From contig CAYFUR010000031.1 in the NCBI GenBank assembly GCA_964346275.1, positions 1-35,322 of the forward strand: a stretch of 35,322 bases of DNA, in the 5' to 3' direction. The notes under the pieces were generated by a model. It was not told the DNA's origin, ran no database searches, and worked only from the letters and a program-made list of their open reading frames with translations. This DNA is from CAYFUR01 sp964346275 (GTDB lineage: Bacteria; Sumerlaeota; Sumerlaeia; SLMS01). Both the position numbers and the translations under genes were made by a program. Below, in pieces: positions 15,113-23,766 of this stretch; the first letter of the stretch is position 1; the number at the start of each line of letters is the position of its first letter.

Positions 15113-16678
15113 TTACATCGGGATAAGGCCGTGCTTCTTCTCCGGCCTGGACTCCCGTTTGTTCTGGAGGACTTCGAGCGAATTGGCGAGGTATCGGCGT
15201 GTCTCGCCCGGCTCGATGATGTTGTCGACAAGGCTCCGCGCCCCGGCAACATACGGCGTTGCGAAGGTATTGCGATACGTGTCGATCAGTTCCTGCCGCT
15301 TGGCTTCTTTGTCTTCCGCTTCTTCGATTTCCTTGCGGAAAACGATCGCCACCGCGCCCTCGGCACCCATGACGGCAATCTCCGCCGTTGGCCAAGCCGC
15401 GACGCGGTCGGCGCCCAGATCCTTGCCGCACATGGCGATATACGCTCCGCCGTATGCCTTGCGCAGCACCACCGTGATCTTGGGGACTGTTGCCGCCGAG
15501 TAGGCAAAAAGCACCTTCGCCCCATGGCGGATGATGCCGCCGTATTCCTGGGCCACGCCCGGCATGAAGCCCGGTACGTCGACCAGAGTAATCAGCGGAA
15601 TATTGAACGCGTTACAAAAGCGAACGAACTCGGCGATCTTATCCGAGCTGTCGTAATCCAGCACGCCCGCCATCACGTTGGGCTGATTCGCAACAATGCC
15701 CACCGAACGCCCATCGATGCGGGCAAAGCCAACCACGGCCGTCGTGGCGAAATGTTCTTTCACCTCGAGGAAATCGCCATCATCCACGAGGCGCGCGATG
15801 ACGTCTTTGACGTTGTATGCCTTTTTCGGATCGGCGGGAACCATCGTGTTCAGCGCATCGTCGTAATCCAGAGAGCCGCTGGGATCAAAGAAAGGCGGAT
15901 CCTCGATATTATTGTTCGGCAGGTAGGTCAGCAGCTTCTGAGCGATCTCGATCGCATCCGCGTCGTCATTGGCAATAAAGTGAACATTGCCCGCCTTGGA
16001 CATCTGGGCATCCGCACCGCCGAGCTGGTCCGGCGTGACATCCTCGCCGGTCACTTGTTTAATCACGGCTGGGCCGGTGATAAACATGTGGGCCTTGCGG
16101 GTCTGGATGATAAAGTCGGTGAGCGCGGGGCTGTAGGCCGCGCCGCCGGCGCACGGGCCGCAAATCAGCGAAATCTGGGGGACCACGCCGGACAGCTCCG
16201 TGTTGTGGTAGAAAATCCGGGCGTAGGCGGACAGGCTGTCTATACCTTCCTGAATCCGCGCGCCGCCGGAGTCGTTGATGAAGACGAACGGCGATCCGGT
16301 CTTCAGCGACATCTCCTGCATCTGGACGATCTTGTTCCCGTGGACTTCGCCAACGGCGCCGCCGGCAACCGTGAAGTCCTGGCTCGCCAGATGCACAAGA
16401 CGGCCACCGATCGTGGCGCTTCCGGTCACCACGCCGTCGGCGGGCAAGTCTTTCTTGTCCATGCCGAAGAGCGTTGCGCGGTGGCGGGCGAACAGATTGC
16501 TTTCCAGAAAGGAATCCGGATCGGTCAGCTTGTCGATTCTCTCACGGGCTGACAACTTGCCAGCCTTATGCTGTTTCTCGATGCGCGCTTCTCCGCCACC
16601 GAGGCGGTCTTTCGCCTTCTTGTCTTTCAGTTCCTGGATCTTATCCAGGTTCTGGTTTTTCGTGGTTTCATCGCTCAT
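15113..16678 (-). CDS. mmdA: methylmalonyl-CoA decarboxylase carboxyltransferase (alpha subunit)
   Basis: The 521-residue protein is a two-lobed crotonase-fold carboxyltransferase, the size expected for MmdA and propionyl-CoA carboxylase beta. Signposts are GKLSARERIDKLTDPDSF at the N terminus, DFTVAGGAVGEVHGNKI, NDSGGARIQEGIDSL (first oxyanion region), CGPCAGGAAYSPALTDF, then NQPNVMAGVLD, LVDVPGFMPGVAQEYGGIIRHGAK and KAYGGAYIAMCGKDLGAD in the second lobe. It moves the carboxyl of (S)-methylmalonyl-CoA to biotin on MmdC, leaving propionyl-CoA. Without a biotin carboxylase gene in the operon, decarboxylation rather than carboxylation is favoured; the adjacent MmdB supports this. GGGAG lies 10 bases before the ATG. 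Confidence 0.95.
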   Translation of the reverse strand: MSDETTKNQNLDKIQELKDKKAKDRLGGGEARIEKQHKAGKLSARERIDKLTDPDSFLESNLFARHRATLFGMDKKDLPADGVVTGSATIGGRLVHLASQDFTVAGGAVGEVHGNKIVQMQEMSLKTGSPFVFINDSGGARIQEGIDSLSAYARIFYHNTELSGVVPQISLICGPCAGGAAYSPALTDFIIQTRKAHMFITGPAVIKQVTGEDVTPDQLGGADAQMSKAGNVHFIANDDADAIEIAQKLLTYLPNNNIEDPPFFDPSGSLDYDDALNTMVPADPKKAYNVKDVIARLVDDGDFLEVKEHFATTAVVGFARIDGRSVGIVANQPNVMAGVLDYDSSDKIAEFVRFCNAFNIPLITLVDVPGFMPGVAQEYGGIIRHGAKVLFAYSAATVPKITVVLRKAYGGAYIAMCGKDLGADRVAAWPTAEIAVMGAEGAVAIVFRKEIEEAEDKEAKRQELIDTYRNTFATPYVAGARSLVDNIIEPGETRRYLANSLEVLQNKRESRPEKKHGLIPM

Positions 16679-16733
16679 TTACGAACAACTCCCTGTTGTC
16701 TTTTTGCTTTCCCAGGCTGGGGGAAGAGAGGGG

Positions 16734-17150
16734 TTAGTGGTCTTTGCTTGGCTCGCAGAGTTCCGTCAGGACGCTCTGGGAGCTTTTGGGGTGAAGGAAA
16801 GCGATTTGCATTTTGTGAGCACCCGCCCGGGGCGTCTCGTCAATCATGCGAACTCCTTCCTCCTTCAATTCAGCGATTCGCCCGGGCAGATCGTCGACTG
16901 TGTAGGCGATGTGGTGGAGTCCCTGGCCCTTCTTCTCAATGAATTTTGCAACGGTACTGTCCGGACCCGTCGGCTCGAGGAGTTCCAGCCGCACGTCCCC
17001 GATCTTGAAGAAGCCGACGCTCACCTTCTGATCTTCCACGGTTTCCGTCCCTTCGAATTCCGCTCCGAGCGTCTTCTCGTAGAAGTCGCGTTGTTCTTCG
17101 ATCGAGTTCACAGCGATTCCGATGTGATTGATCGATTTAACGGCTTTCAT
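16734..17150 (-). CDS. mce: methylmalonyl-CoA epimerase
   Basis: At 138 residues this is a typical member of the glyoxalase/VOC fold. Two babbab modules are visible: KSINHIGIAVNSIEEQRDFY and LHHIAYTVDDLPGRIAEL. Likely metal ligands are His9, His80 and Glu130, consistent with known epimerases; a fourth ligand is probably in VRLELLEP. PRAGAHKMQIAFLHPKS near the end is the signature of this branch. It interconverts (R)- and (S)-methylmalonyl-CoA, the step needed because the mutase makes the R form and the decarboxylase uses the S form. GAGG lies 8 bases upstream of the ATG. The neighbours are meaB and mmdA, exactly the two steps it connects. Confidence 0.94.
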   Translation of the reverse strand: MKAVKSINHIGIAVNSIEEQRDFYEKTLGAEFEGTETVEDQKVSVGFFKIGDVRLELLEPTGPDSTVAKFIEKKGQGLHHIAYTVDDLPGRIAELKEEGVRMIDETPRAGAHKMQIAFLHPKSSQSVLTELCEPSKDH

Positions 17151-17255
17151 GTGTTGTCCTCTCTGTTTGAGTTATGGGAGATGGGCGGGATCTTTCCCCG
17201 TCTCGCCAATCCCACCTGGCCGCCTTGGTCCCGGGGCGCCCAGGAGCTTGGGTTT

Positions 17256-18371
17256 TCAGTCTTCTTCCGCCTCCCTCTTCCCGGCGGTTCCCGCTTGATA
17301 TCCCGCCAGGGCAAGAAGGCGTTCCGCCGCCGTAAATGGCGAGGCGCGCCCCTCAACAACATCGCGCCGCGAGTTGTCGATATTCTTTTCCACTTCCGGG
17401 TGCCGGTAGAATCTCTCCACCAGCATGATTTCGAGAGTCTGCTGGAGCCAGAAGAGCGCTTGTTCATCCCGTTTTTCTTCCAGGCGGCCCGTCTCCTCCA
17501 GATAACTCCGGTGATCGGTGATGAGATCCCAGATCCCTTCGATCCCCATGCCAGTCAAAGCGGAACAGATTGTTACCTTCGGCTGCCAGCCCTCTGTCGG
17601 TGAGGTGAGAAGCCGCAGCGCGCTTTGATATTCTGCTTTCGCTGCTTTTGACCGATTGAGGTTTTCCCCGTCCGCTTTGTTGATCGCGATCAAGTCCGCC
17701 AATTCGATGATGCCGCGCTTAATCCCCTGAAGCTCATCTCCAGCTCCCGCCAGCATGAGCAGGAGAAAAAAGTCGACCATGGAGGCCACCTGGGTTTCCG
17801 ACTGGCCGACGCCCACCGTTTCCACGATGACGACGTCGAACCCCGCTGCTTCGCAAACCAGGATCGACTCGCGCGTGCCCCGCGCAACACCACCCAGTCC
17901 GCCGCCCGCCGCCGAGGGCCGCACCATCGCCTTCGGATCCATGGCAAGGCTTTCCATGCGGGTCTTATCGCCCAGGATACTGCCGCCGCTCACTTCGCTT
18001 GAAGGATCGACGGTCAATACCGCGACCCGATGGTCGTTTTTTGTCAAATTGCTCCCGAAAACGTCGATAAAGGTGCTTTTGCCCACTCCCGGCACGCCTG
18101 TGATACCAAGGCGGACCGACTTGCCGGTGTGGGGGAGCAGTTTCTCCAGAACTTCATTCGCCTTCTGGCGATGCTCAGCGTTGCGGCTTTCCATCAGGGA
18201 AAACGTCCGCCCAAGAATTGCCCGGTCCCCCTCCAGCACACCCTTCACATGATCCTCGACACTCAGAGAGCGGCGCTTCTTGCGGGGCTTGAGCTTCCGG
18301 TTGGGATCCACGGATACGCCGCGCTCCACATGGAGGGCCGATTCCCGTTTTTTTTGTGGCTCATCGCTCAT
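17256..18371 (-). CDS. meaB: MeaB/ArgK G-protein chaperone of methylmalonyl-CoA mutase
   Basis: The 371-residue protein has the SIMIBI G-protein core: Walker A LGITGVPGVGKSTFID, the long switch segment VAVLTVDPSSEVSGGSILGDKTRME, GFDVVIVETVGVGQSE, and the specificity motif AINKADGEN (NKxD). It protects and reloads the B12-dependent mutase using GTP. The N terminus has a basic extension (KLKPRKKRRSLSVEDHV) before the conserved helix, and the C terminus has the dimerisation arm EALF-like LFWLQQTLEIMLVERFYRHP. The ATG at 18371 has only a weak ribosome site. It follows mutB by 58 bases, an almost universal pairing. The family was once named argK as a kinase; the GTPase role is the accepted one. 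Confidence 0.94.
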   Translation of the reverse strand: MSDEPQKKRESALHVERGVSVDPNRKLKPRKKRRSLSVEDHVKGVLEGDRAILGRTFSLMESRNAEHRQKANEVLEKLLPHTGKSVRLGITGVPGVGKSTFIDVFGSNLTKNDHRVAVLTVDPSSEVSGGSILGDKTRMESLAMDPKAMVRPSAAGGGLGGVARGTRESILVCEAAGFDVVIVETVGVGQSETQVASMVDFFLLLMLAGAGDELQGIKRGIIELADLIAINKADGENLNRSKAAKAEYQSALRLLTSPTEGWQPKVTICSALTGMGIEGIWDLITDHRSYLEETGRLEEKRDEQALFWLQQTLEIMLVERFYRHPEVEKNIDNSRRDVVEGRASPFTAAERLLALAGYQAGTAGKREAEED

Positions 18372-18429
18372 GGCATGACTTCATTCACCCGGGACGGCGA
18401 TTTACCGCCCCGGGAAGGCAGGGACTTCG

Positions 18430-20592
18430 TCAGACGGATTCCTCGATTTGCTCGAAGAGCAGTCCGAGGATTTTCTTCGCCGCTTCGGGTATAATGGTTC
18501 CCGGCCCGAAGACAGCGACACTTCCCGCTTCGTAGAGGAAATCGTAATCCTGGGCCGGGATCACACCCCCGGTCACGACCAGAATATCCTCGCGGTCGCG
18601 TTTCTGAAGTTCCTCGATCAGCGCGGGCACAAGCGTTTTGTGTCCCGCCGCCAGCGAGGAAATCCCCACCACGTGAACATCGTTTTCCACGGCCTGCTGG
18701 GCCACTTCCTCCGGGGTCTGGAAAAGCGGGCCGATGTCCACATCGAAACCGATGTCCGCAAAAGCCGTGGCGATGACTTTGGCGCCGCGGTCGTGGCCGT
18801 CCTGGCCCAGCTTGGCCACAAGCAGGCGCGGACGCCGCCCCTCAACGTCCATGAACTTGCGAGTCATTTCCATGCTTTGCTTCATTGCGTCCATTTCACC
18901 TGCCTCGCGTTTATAGACACCGGTGATCTTGTGGATGTGGGGCTTATAGCGGCCGAAGACTTTTTCCATCGCATCGGAAATCTCGCCGGCCGTGGCACGC
19001 TTCCGCACGGCGTCGACGGCCAGGTCCAAGAGGTTTGCATCCCCTTCGGCGCCTTTGGTGATCGCTTCCAAGGCGGATTTCACTTCGCCTTCGTTGCGCT
19101 CCGAGCGCAGCTTCGCGAGCCGTCGAAGTTGAGACTCCCGCACCGCCGTATTGTCGATGCTGAGAATATCCAAAGGCTCTTCACGAGGAAGGCGATACTT
19201 ATTCAGGCCAACGATGATCTGTTTGCCGGAATCGATGTGGGCCTGCTTGCGCGCGGCGGCCTCTTCGATACGCATCTTGGGCACGCCCGTTTCAATCGCC
19301 TTGGCCATCCCGCCCAGCTCTTCGATTTCCTGGATATTCGCCCAGGCCGCCTCCATGATTTCCTTGGTCAGCGCTTCGACATAATACGAGCCGCCCCATG
19401 GATCCACCACCTTGGTGATGTTTGTCTCATCCTGAAGGAGAAGCTGGGTGTTGCGGGCAATGCGCGCCGAGAAATCCGTCGGCAGCGCAATCGCCTCGTC
19501 CAGCGCGTTGGTGTGGAGGGACTGGGTGTGGCCATTGGCGGCGGCCAGCGCTTCGATCATGGTGCGGGCCACATTGTTAAAGGGGTCCTGCTCCGTCAGC
19601 GACCACCCACTGGTCTGGCTGTGCGTGCGCAGGGCCAGCGATTTCGGATTCTTTGGGTCGAACTGCTTGACGAGCTTCGCCCAAAGGACGCGCGCCGCCC
19701 GCATCTTCGCCACTTCCATGAAGTAATTCATGCCGATGGCCCAGAAAAAGGAGAAGCGCGGGACGAAGCTGTCGACGTCGAGGCCCGCGCGCCGCCCGGC
19801 ACGGATATACTCCAGCCCGTCCGCCAGCGTATAGCCAACTTCGATGTCCGCTGTCGCGCCCGCTTCCTGCATGTGATAGCCGGAAATCGAGATCGAGTTG
19901 AACTTGGGCATCTTCTGGGATGTATAGGCAAAGATGTCCGAAATAATCCGCATCGACGGCGTGGGCGGATAAATGAAGGTGTTGCGGACCATGAACTCCT
20001 TCAGAATGTCATTCTGAATCGTCCCGGTCAATTTGTCCGGTGAGACGCCCTGCTCCTCCGCCGCAACGATATACAGCGCCATGATCGGCAAAACGGCGCC
20101 GTTCATGGTCATCGAGACGGATATCTTGTCGAGGGGGATCTCGTCGAACAGCACCTTCATGTCGAGGATCGAATCGATCGCCACGCCCGCCTTGCCAACG
20201 TCGCCGGAAACGCGCGGATGATCGCTATCATAGCCTCGGTGCGTCGCCAGGTCGAAAGCGACAGAGAGGCCGCGCTGTCCCGCCGCCAGGTTCCGGCGAT
20301 AAAAGGCGTTGGACTCTTCCGCCGTCGAGTAGCCTGCGTACTGGCGTACGGTCCAGGGGCGCATGGCATACATGGTGGCGTAAGGGCCGCGCAGATAAGG
20401 AGCGATGCCGGAGAGATAGTCGACATGCTCCATGTCCTCCAGATCCTTCTCTGTATAGAGCGGCTTGACCGGTATTTTCTCTGGAGTGACCCACGGCTGA
20501 TACGCCGCTTCGGCCTGTCGCTCCCAGCTCTTCAAGTCCGGAGCGGGGAACTCTTTCAATTCATAGGGGATTCTCGTGAAATCGACACTCAT
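18430..20592 (-). CDS. mutB: methylmalonyl-CoA mutase, large (catalytic) subunit
   Basis: At 720 residues the protein has the full two-domain form. The N-terminal TIM barrel contains TVRQYAGYSTAEESNAFYRR, with the active-site tyrosine, then LSVAFDLATHRGYDSDHPRV and VSMTMNGAVLPIMALYI. NTQLLLQDETNITKVVDPWGGSYYVE closes the barrel. The C-terminal cobalamin domain has DGHDRGAKVIA, in which His600 is the lower ligand of B12, followed by GISSLAAGHKTLVP and VVTGGVIP. It rearranges succinyl-CoA to (R)-methylmalonyl-CoA. GAGGGAG lies before the ATG at 20592; the gene is 11 bases downstream of mutA. It is the B12-dependent step of the operon, so the cell must import or make cobalamin. Confidence 0.96.
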   Translation of the reverse strand: MSVDFTRIPYELKEFPAPDLKSWERQAEAAYQPWVTPEKIPVKPLYTEKDLEDMEHVDYLSGIAPYLRGPYATMYAMRPWTVRQYAGYSTAEESNAFYRRNLAAGQRGLSVAFDLATHRGYDSDHPRVSGDVGKAGVAIDSILDMKVLFDEIPLDKISVSMTMNGAVLPIMALYIVAAEEQGVSPDKLTGTIQNDILKEFMVRNTFIYPPTPSMRIISDIFAYTSQKMPKFNSISISGYHMQEAGATADIEVGYTLADGLEYIRAGRRAGLDVDSFVPRFSFFWAIGMNYFMEVAKMRAARVLWAKLVKQFDPKNPKSLALRTHSQTSGWSLTEQDPFNNVARTMIEALAAANGHTQSLHTNALDEAIALPTDFSARIARNTQLLLQDETNITKVVDPWGGSYYVEALTKEIMEAAWANIQEIEELGGMAKAIETGVPKMRIEEAAARKQAHIDSGKQIIVGLNKYRLPREEPLDILSIDNTAVRESQLRRLAKLRSERNEGEVKSALEAITKGAEGDANLLDLAVDAVRKRATAGEISDAMEKVFGRYKPHIHKITGVYKREAGEMDAMKQSMEMTRKFMDVEGRRPRLLVAKLGQDGHDRGAKVIATAFADIGFDVDIGPLFQTPEEVAQQAVENDVHVVGISSLAAGHKTLVPALIEELQKRDREDILVVTGGVIPAQDYDFLYEAGSVAVFGPGTIIPEAAKKILGLLFEQIEESV

Positions 20593-20603
20593 TGCATGCT
20601 CCC

Positions 20604-22865
20604 TCAGGTAGACTGGGAGGAGGTCGTCGTCTTCACCGAACCGCCCGCTGCCTGGTACGGGTGTTCGGAGACGCCGGTTCCAATGTCCAGGCGGTCTTGC
20701 AACTCGCGCAGGGTCTCGACCGCGTTGCTGCGTATATGCACAAAGCCGTCGACCCCCGCTTTTTCAAGCTGCTCGATCGCATCCTTCGGATATCCAGCGA
20801 TATAGACAAAGACATCTTTGTTCTTGGCTTTGACTTTCTCGACGAGTTCTGGCCCCGCCGTGGAATAGGACTCGTCGTCGCTGCAAAGCACAGCGACCCC
20901 TGTCCCACTGTCGAGCACCGCCCGGGCCGCTTCGTCCATGTCCTTGAAAGGATGGGGCTCTTCGACCTTGAATCCACCGGCGCCAAAGAAGCCCCAGCAG
21001 AAGTCGGCGCGGGCGCGCCGCATCCCCAGCGGGCCGGTGGGCACCAGATAGACCTTTGGCAGCCCGCCTTTCTCCTTCGCGTAGGATTCGGAACGGGCGC
21101 GCAGCCACTCGTAATCCATGGAAAGACGCCAGGAGGCCATCGCGTCCACGACCGGGGGTTCTCCTTCCGCCCCGTGGTCGAGCGCCGCGATCATCTCTCC
21201 GATCGTCGCGTTCTCCGCAGCCACCTTCACGGCCGAATCCATCAGGTTGCCTTCTTCCGTATAGACCAATTGTGTTAAGGCCTGCAGGTGTGTCCGCAGT
21301 TCGCTGTTTTTCCGCATGGACTTCAGCCGGTTGAGGCGCCGGCGCCGTTCCGCGAGGAATTCTTCCCGAGGAATGTGCCGTTTCTCCGGCAGCCGCTCCT
21401 GCGGATTTGAGTAATTGCTCACCCCCACGATCGGAGTGCGCCGCTGGGCGGCCAGTTCGCGTTTCTTTGCGGCCACCTTCTCGATCATCTTCTGAGGAAC
21501 GCCCTTCTTGAGCGCCTCCACAAAACCGCCCATCTCCTCGATTTCCTGGAAGATCTTCCAGGCTTCCCGGCCAATCGAATCCGTGAGCTTTTCGATATAA
21601 TAGCTGCCCGCCGATGGATCGACTACCCGGTTCAGATAGGCTTCTTCCTGGAGAATCAGCTGCTGGTTCCGGGCAATGCGCATGCCGAATTCATCGGGGC
21701 GGCCCATGATTTCCGTGAAGGGCCCCGCATGCATGGAATCACATCCGCCGACGGCGCCCGCAAAGGCTTCCACGGTCGTGCGCAGCATGTTGTTGTAGGG
21801 GTCGTGGATCGTTTTGGTGAAGGTGCTCGTGCGGGCGTGGAGAAACATCTTCCACCCGTCTTCCCGCTCGACGCCCAGGGCCTTGGTGATCTTGGCCCAC
21901 AAGGTTCGCGCGGCGCGCAGCTTGGCGATCTCGAAGAAGACATTCGTTCCGACGGAGAAGCTGAAAAGCATGCCCAGCGCCGCCGTGTCCGGATCGACTT
22001 TCCGGTCGGTCATCGCGCGAAAATACTCCACGGCGGCGGCCATTGTCATGCCCAACTCCTGCACCGCGGAGGCGCCCGCGTTGTGATAGGGTGTGCTGTT
22101 GACCATGACCGGACGAATCCCCGGGCAATTCTCCGAGCAGAATTTCACCATATCGGCCATTTCCCGGTAATGGAGGGAAAGGGGGCCGCGGAGGGTTCCG
22201 GACTTCACCAATTCGCGGATCGGATCGCATTCCACTGCGCCGACGAGCATCCGGCGTTCGATCTTCTCCTCGTCCGCCAGCGCGACGAGCATCGAAAGGA
22301 TCGGCAGGGCCGCCGTTCCAGTGCGGATTGTGATCGGGTATTTTTCCAGGTCGATGTCGGCCAGCGCGATCCGGAGCCCGTTGATCGACGTCATCGTGCA
22401 TCCGCCCCGCCCCGCAAGCTCGCGCGCTTCCGGAGAATCCCCGTCATAGCCCTGGCGCGCCGCATTATCCAGCCGAATGCCAATGGCCGACTGGCCGCGC
22501 GCCAGTGCATCGCGAACGGACGCGTTCACGTCTTCCGGCGCGGCCAACATCATATCCTGGCGAATCTGCCAGGGATAGTTCACGCCTTGCAGCGGCTGCG
22601 TTCCACGTGTGTAGGGGGGGAAACCCGGCAGGTTGTCCCGGTGTTCGACCCCTTCGAGGTCCTCGCGTGTGTAAAGCGGCTGGACATCGATCCCTTCGAC
22701 GGTCTTCCACACTAGCTTTTTATTGAAGTCGGCGCCTTTAAGGTCTTTTTCGACAACTTTCCGCCATTCCTCGATGGAGGGGGCGGGGAAATCATCTTTG
22801 AGGGTGAGAGGCTGGGAAGAGAGATCCTGTCCATTACCGTTGGCTGGAGGGTTGTTTTCGCTCAT
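20604..22865 (-). CDS. mutA: methylmalonyl-CoA mutase, small (non-catalytic) subunit
   Basis: The 753-residue protein is homologous to MutB throughout but lacks the catalytic cobalamin ligand: where DxHxxG should be it has GPLGMRRARADF. The barrel is present (GQSAIGIRLDNAARQGYDGDSP, TIRTGTAALPILSMLVALADE, NQQLILQEEAYLNRVVDPSAGSYY), and the C-terminal part keeps the flavodoxin-like fold (VAVLCSDDESYSTAGPELVEKV). Such subunits stabilise the heterodimer. It is longer than the 620-680 residues I expect for this subunit; the first 20 residues (Asn/Pro/Gln-rich) and the Thr/Ser-rich last 20 look like loose extensions. GGAAAGGAGGGG is 10 bases before the ATG. It is the first gene of the operon, with the 901-base divergent gap upstream. 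Confidence 0.93.
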   Translation of the reverse strand: MSENNPPANGNGQDLSSQPLTLKDDFPAPSIEEWRKVVEKDLKGADFNKKLVWKTVEGIDVQPLYTREDLEGVEHRDNLPGFPPYTRGTQPLQGVNYPWQIRQDMMLAAPEDVNASVRDALARGQSAIGIRLDNAARQGYDGDSPEARELAGRGGCTMTSINGLRIALADIDLEKYPITIRTGTAALPILSMLVALADEEKIERRMLVGAVECDPIRELVKSGTLRGPLSLHYREMADMVKFCSENCPGIRPVMVNSTPYHNAGASAVQELGMTMAAAVEYFRAMTDRKVDPDTAALGMLFSFSVGTNVFFEIAKLRAARTLWAKITKALGVEREDGWKMFLHARTSTFTKTIHDPYNNMLRTTVEAFAGAVGGCDSMHAGPFTEIMGRPDEFGMRIARNQQLILQEEAYLNRVVDPSAGSYYIEKLTDSIGREAWKIFQEIEEMGGFVEALKKGVPQKMIEKVAAKKRELAAQRRTPIVGVSNYSNPQERLPEKRHIPREEFLAERRRRLNRLKSMRKNSELRTHLQALTQLVYTEEGNLMDSAVKVAAENATIGEMIAALDHGAEGEPPVVDAMASWRLSMDYEWLRARSESYAKEKGGLPKVYLVPTGPLGMRRARADFCWGFFGAGGFKVEEPHPFKDMDEAARAVLDSGTGVAVLCSDDESYSTAGPELVEKVKAKNKDVFVYIAGYPKDAIEQLEKAGVDGFVHIRSNAVETLRELQDRLDIGTGVSEHPYQAAGGSVKTTTSSQST

Positions 22866-23041
22866 CAGGCTGAAACCCCTCCTTTCCTTCTGACCATATC
22901 AGTCCCCTTTCTTCTGAATGGTGCATCTTTCTCATGTTGGATCCGGCCGAAGCGCTCAAAACATGCTGGCCGGGGCGAGTGGCTCTGGAGGGATTTTGAA
23001 TCCGGTTTCGGGCAAAGGCAGCTATGAAAGATGAATTGAAT

Positions 23042-23125
23042 ACCGGGCTTCGCCCGGTGAGATAAGCATCGCAATCCCGTTTGGACGCTCTCGTGACCGC
23101 ATACCGGGCCAAATTTCAACCCGGT
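23042..23125. repeat. pair of related ACCGGG...CCCGGT hairpins
   Basis: ACCGGGC at 23042-23048 pairs with GCCCGGT at 23052-23058 around a 3-base loop. Exactly 61 bases on, ACCGGG at 23103-23108 pairs with CCCGGT at 23120-23125. Both copies start with ATACCGGGC. Function unknown; no T-run follows, so they are not ordinary terminators. Confidence 0.55.
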
Positions 23126-23527
23126 CCCTTCGAAAGCCGGGGAAAGATAAGGAGAGCACGGGGGGGAGATGCAACCCCAAAGGGTTTTGTCTCGTCAGTG
23201 CTTCGGTCCAAATTCGATTCGCCGGGGCGCGGGATCGCAGGGGATTTACCCCTCGCCGGGGCGATTCAACACAAAAAGGACATTCGATAGCGATCGGCCC
23301 AGGATTCCGGTTCTTCAACACCGGGGGGTCATGGCTTGAGCGAACAGAGAAGGCGGGCTGTCACCGGCCAAGCCGATCTGGACTCTGCACGAGGCCGGGA
23401 ACAGCAAGAGATTTTCCACGAATCCGCCAAGGGCGTGATGAGCTTCGTATCGTGTCGAAATTCGGAGAGATTTTCGTCTTGATATAATTGAATTAATAAG
23501 CACCGCTCCCCACGCCCTCCGGATATT

Positions 23528-23552
23528 TTTATAATACCTGTGGGATTATAAA
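23528..23552. promoter_or_regulatory. 8-bp perfect dyad, possible operator
   Basis: TTTATAAT (23528-23535) and ATTATAAA (23545-23552) are exact complements separated by 9 bases. The left arm includes a TATAAT that could be a -10 element reading toward the fusion gene, although no good -35 is seen. The site lies about 215 bases before the fusion start. Confidence 0.35.
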
Positions 23553-23568
23553 TCTAATAATGACAATC

Positions 23569-23597
23569 GGCTCCGAAAGCTGTACTTTTTCGGAGCC
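23569..23597. repeat. 10-bp stem-loop upstream of the ATP-grasp fusion gene
   Basis: GGCTCCGAAA at 23569-23578 pairs perfectly with TTTCGGAGCC at 23588-23597, loop 9 bases. There is no T-run on either side, so it is not a standard terminator. It could be a leader-RNA structure or protein-binding dyad 170 bases before the gene. Confidence 0.5.
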
Positions 23598-23766
23598 CCG
23601 CTGAATATGCAGGCTTCGAGGGCCCTCCTACGCTCCAGTTTCGTTCGGAATTAATATATTATGCCCGAGGACGAAAGACTTCTTCCCGGCGAGGCCGCCA
23701 GCGTTCTTCATTGACAGATGTCAGGGAGCCGGAAGAAAAAAAACGACCGTAGTAAGGGGCTTCTGA

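Larger units (their letters stand above)
22866..23766. other. 901-base divergent intergenic region without a convincing gene
   Basis: No frame here has both a ribosome site and protein-like composition. The region holds the promoters of mutA (minus) and of the ATP-grasp fusion (plus). Its mutA-proximal half is GC-rich with small hairpins; 23460-23665 is notably AT-rich and includes the palindrome TAATATATTA at 23652-23661. I looked for cobalamin-riboswitch boxes on the mutA side and did not find them. Confidence 0.7.

Noticed and set aside
22866..23300. Cobalamin riboswitch before mutA
   Set aside because: Expected because the mutase uses B12, but I did not find the conserved B12-box or core on the mutA strand.
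23315..23503. 62-codon minus-strand frame in the divergent gap
   Set aside because: No ribosome site, no recognisable features, AT-rich start. Considered chance.
23661..23714. 17-codon frame (MPEDERLLPG...) upstream of the ATP-grasp fusion, possible leader peptide
   Set aside because: No ribosome site before its ATG and no run of one amino acid to suggest attenuation.
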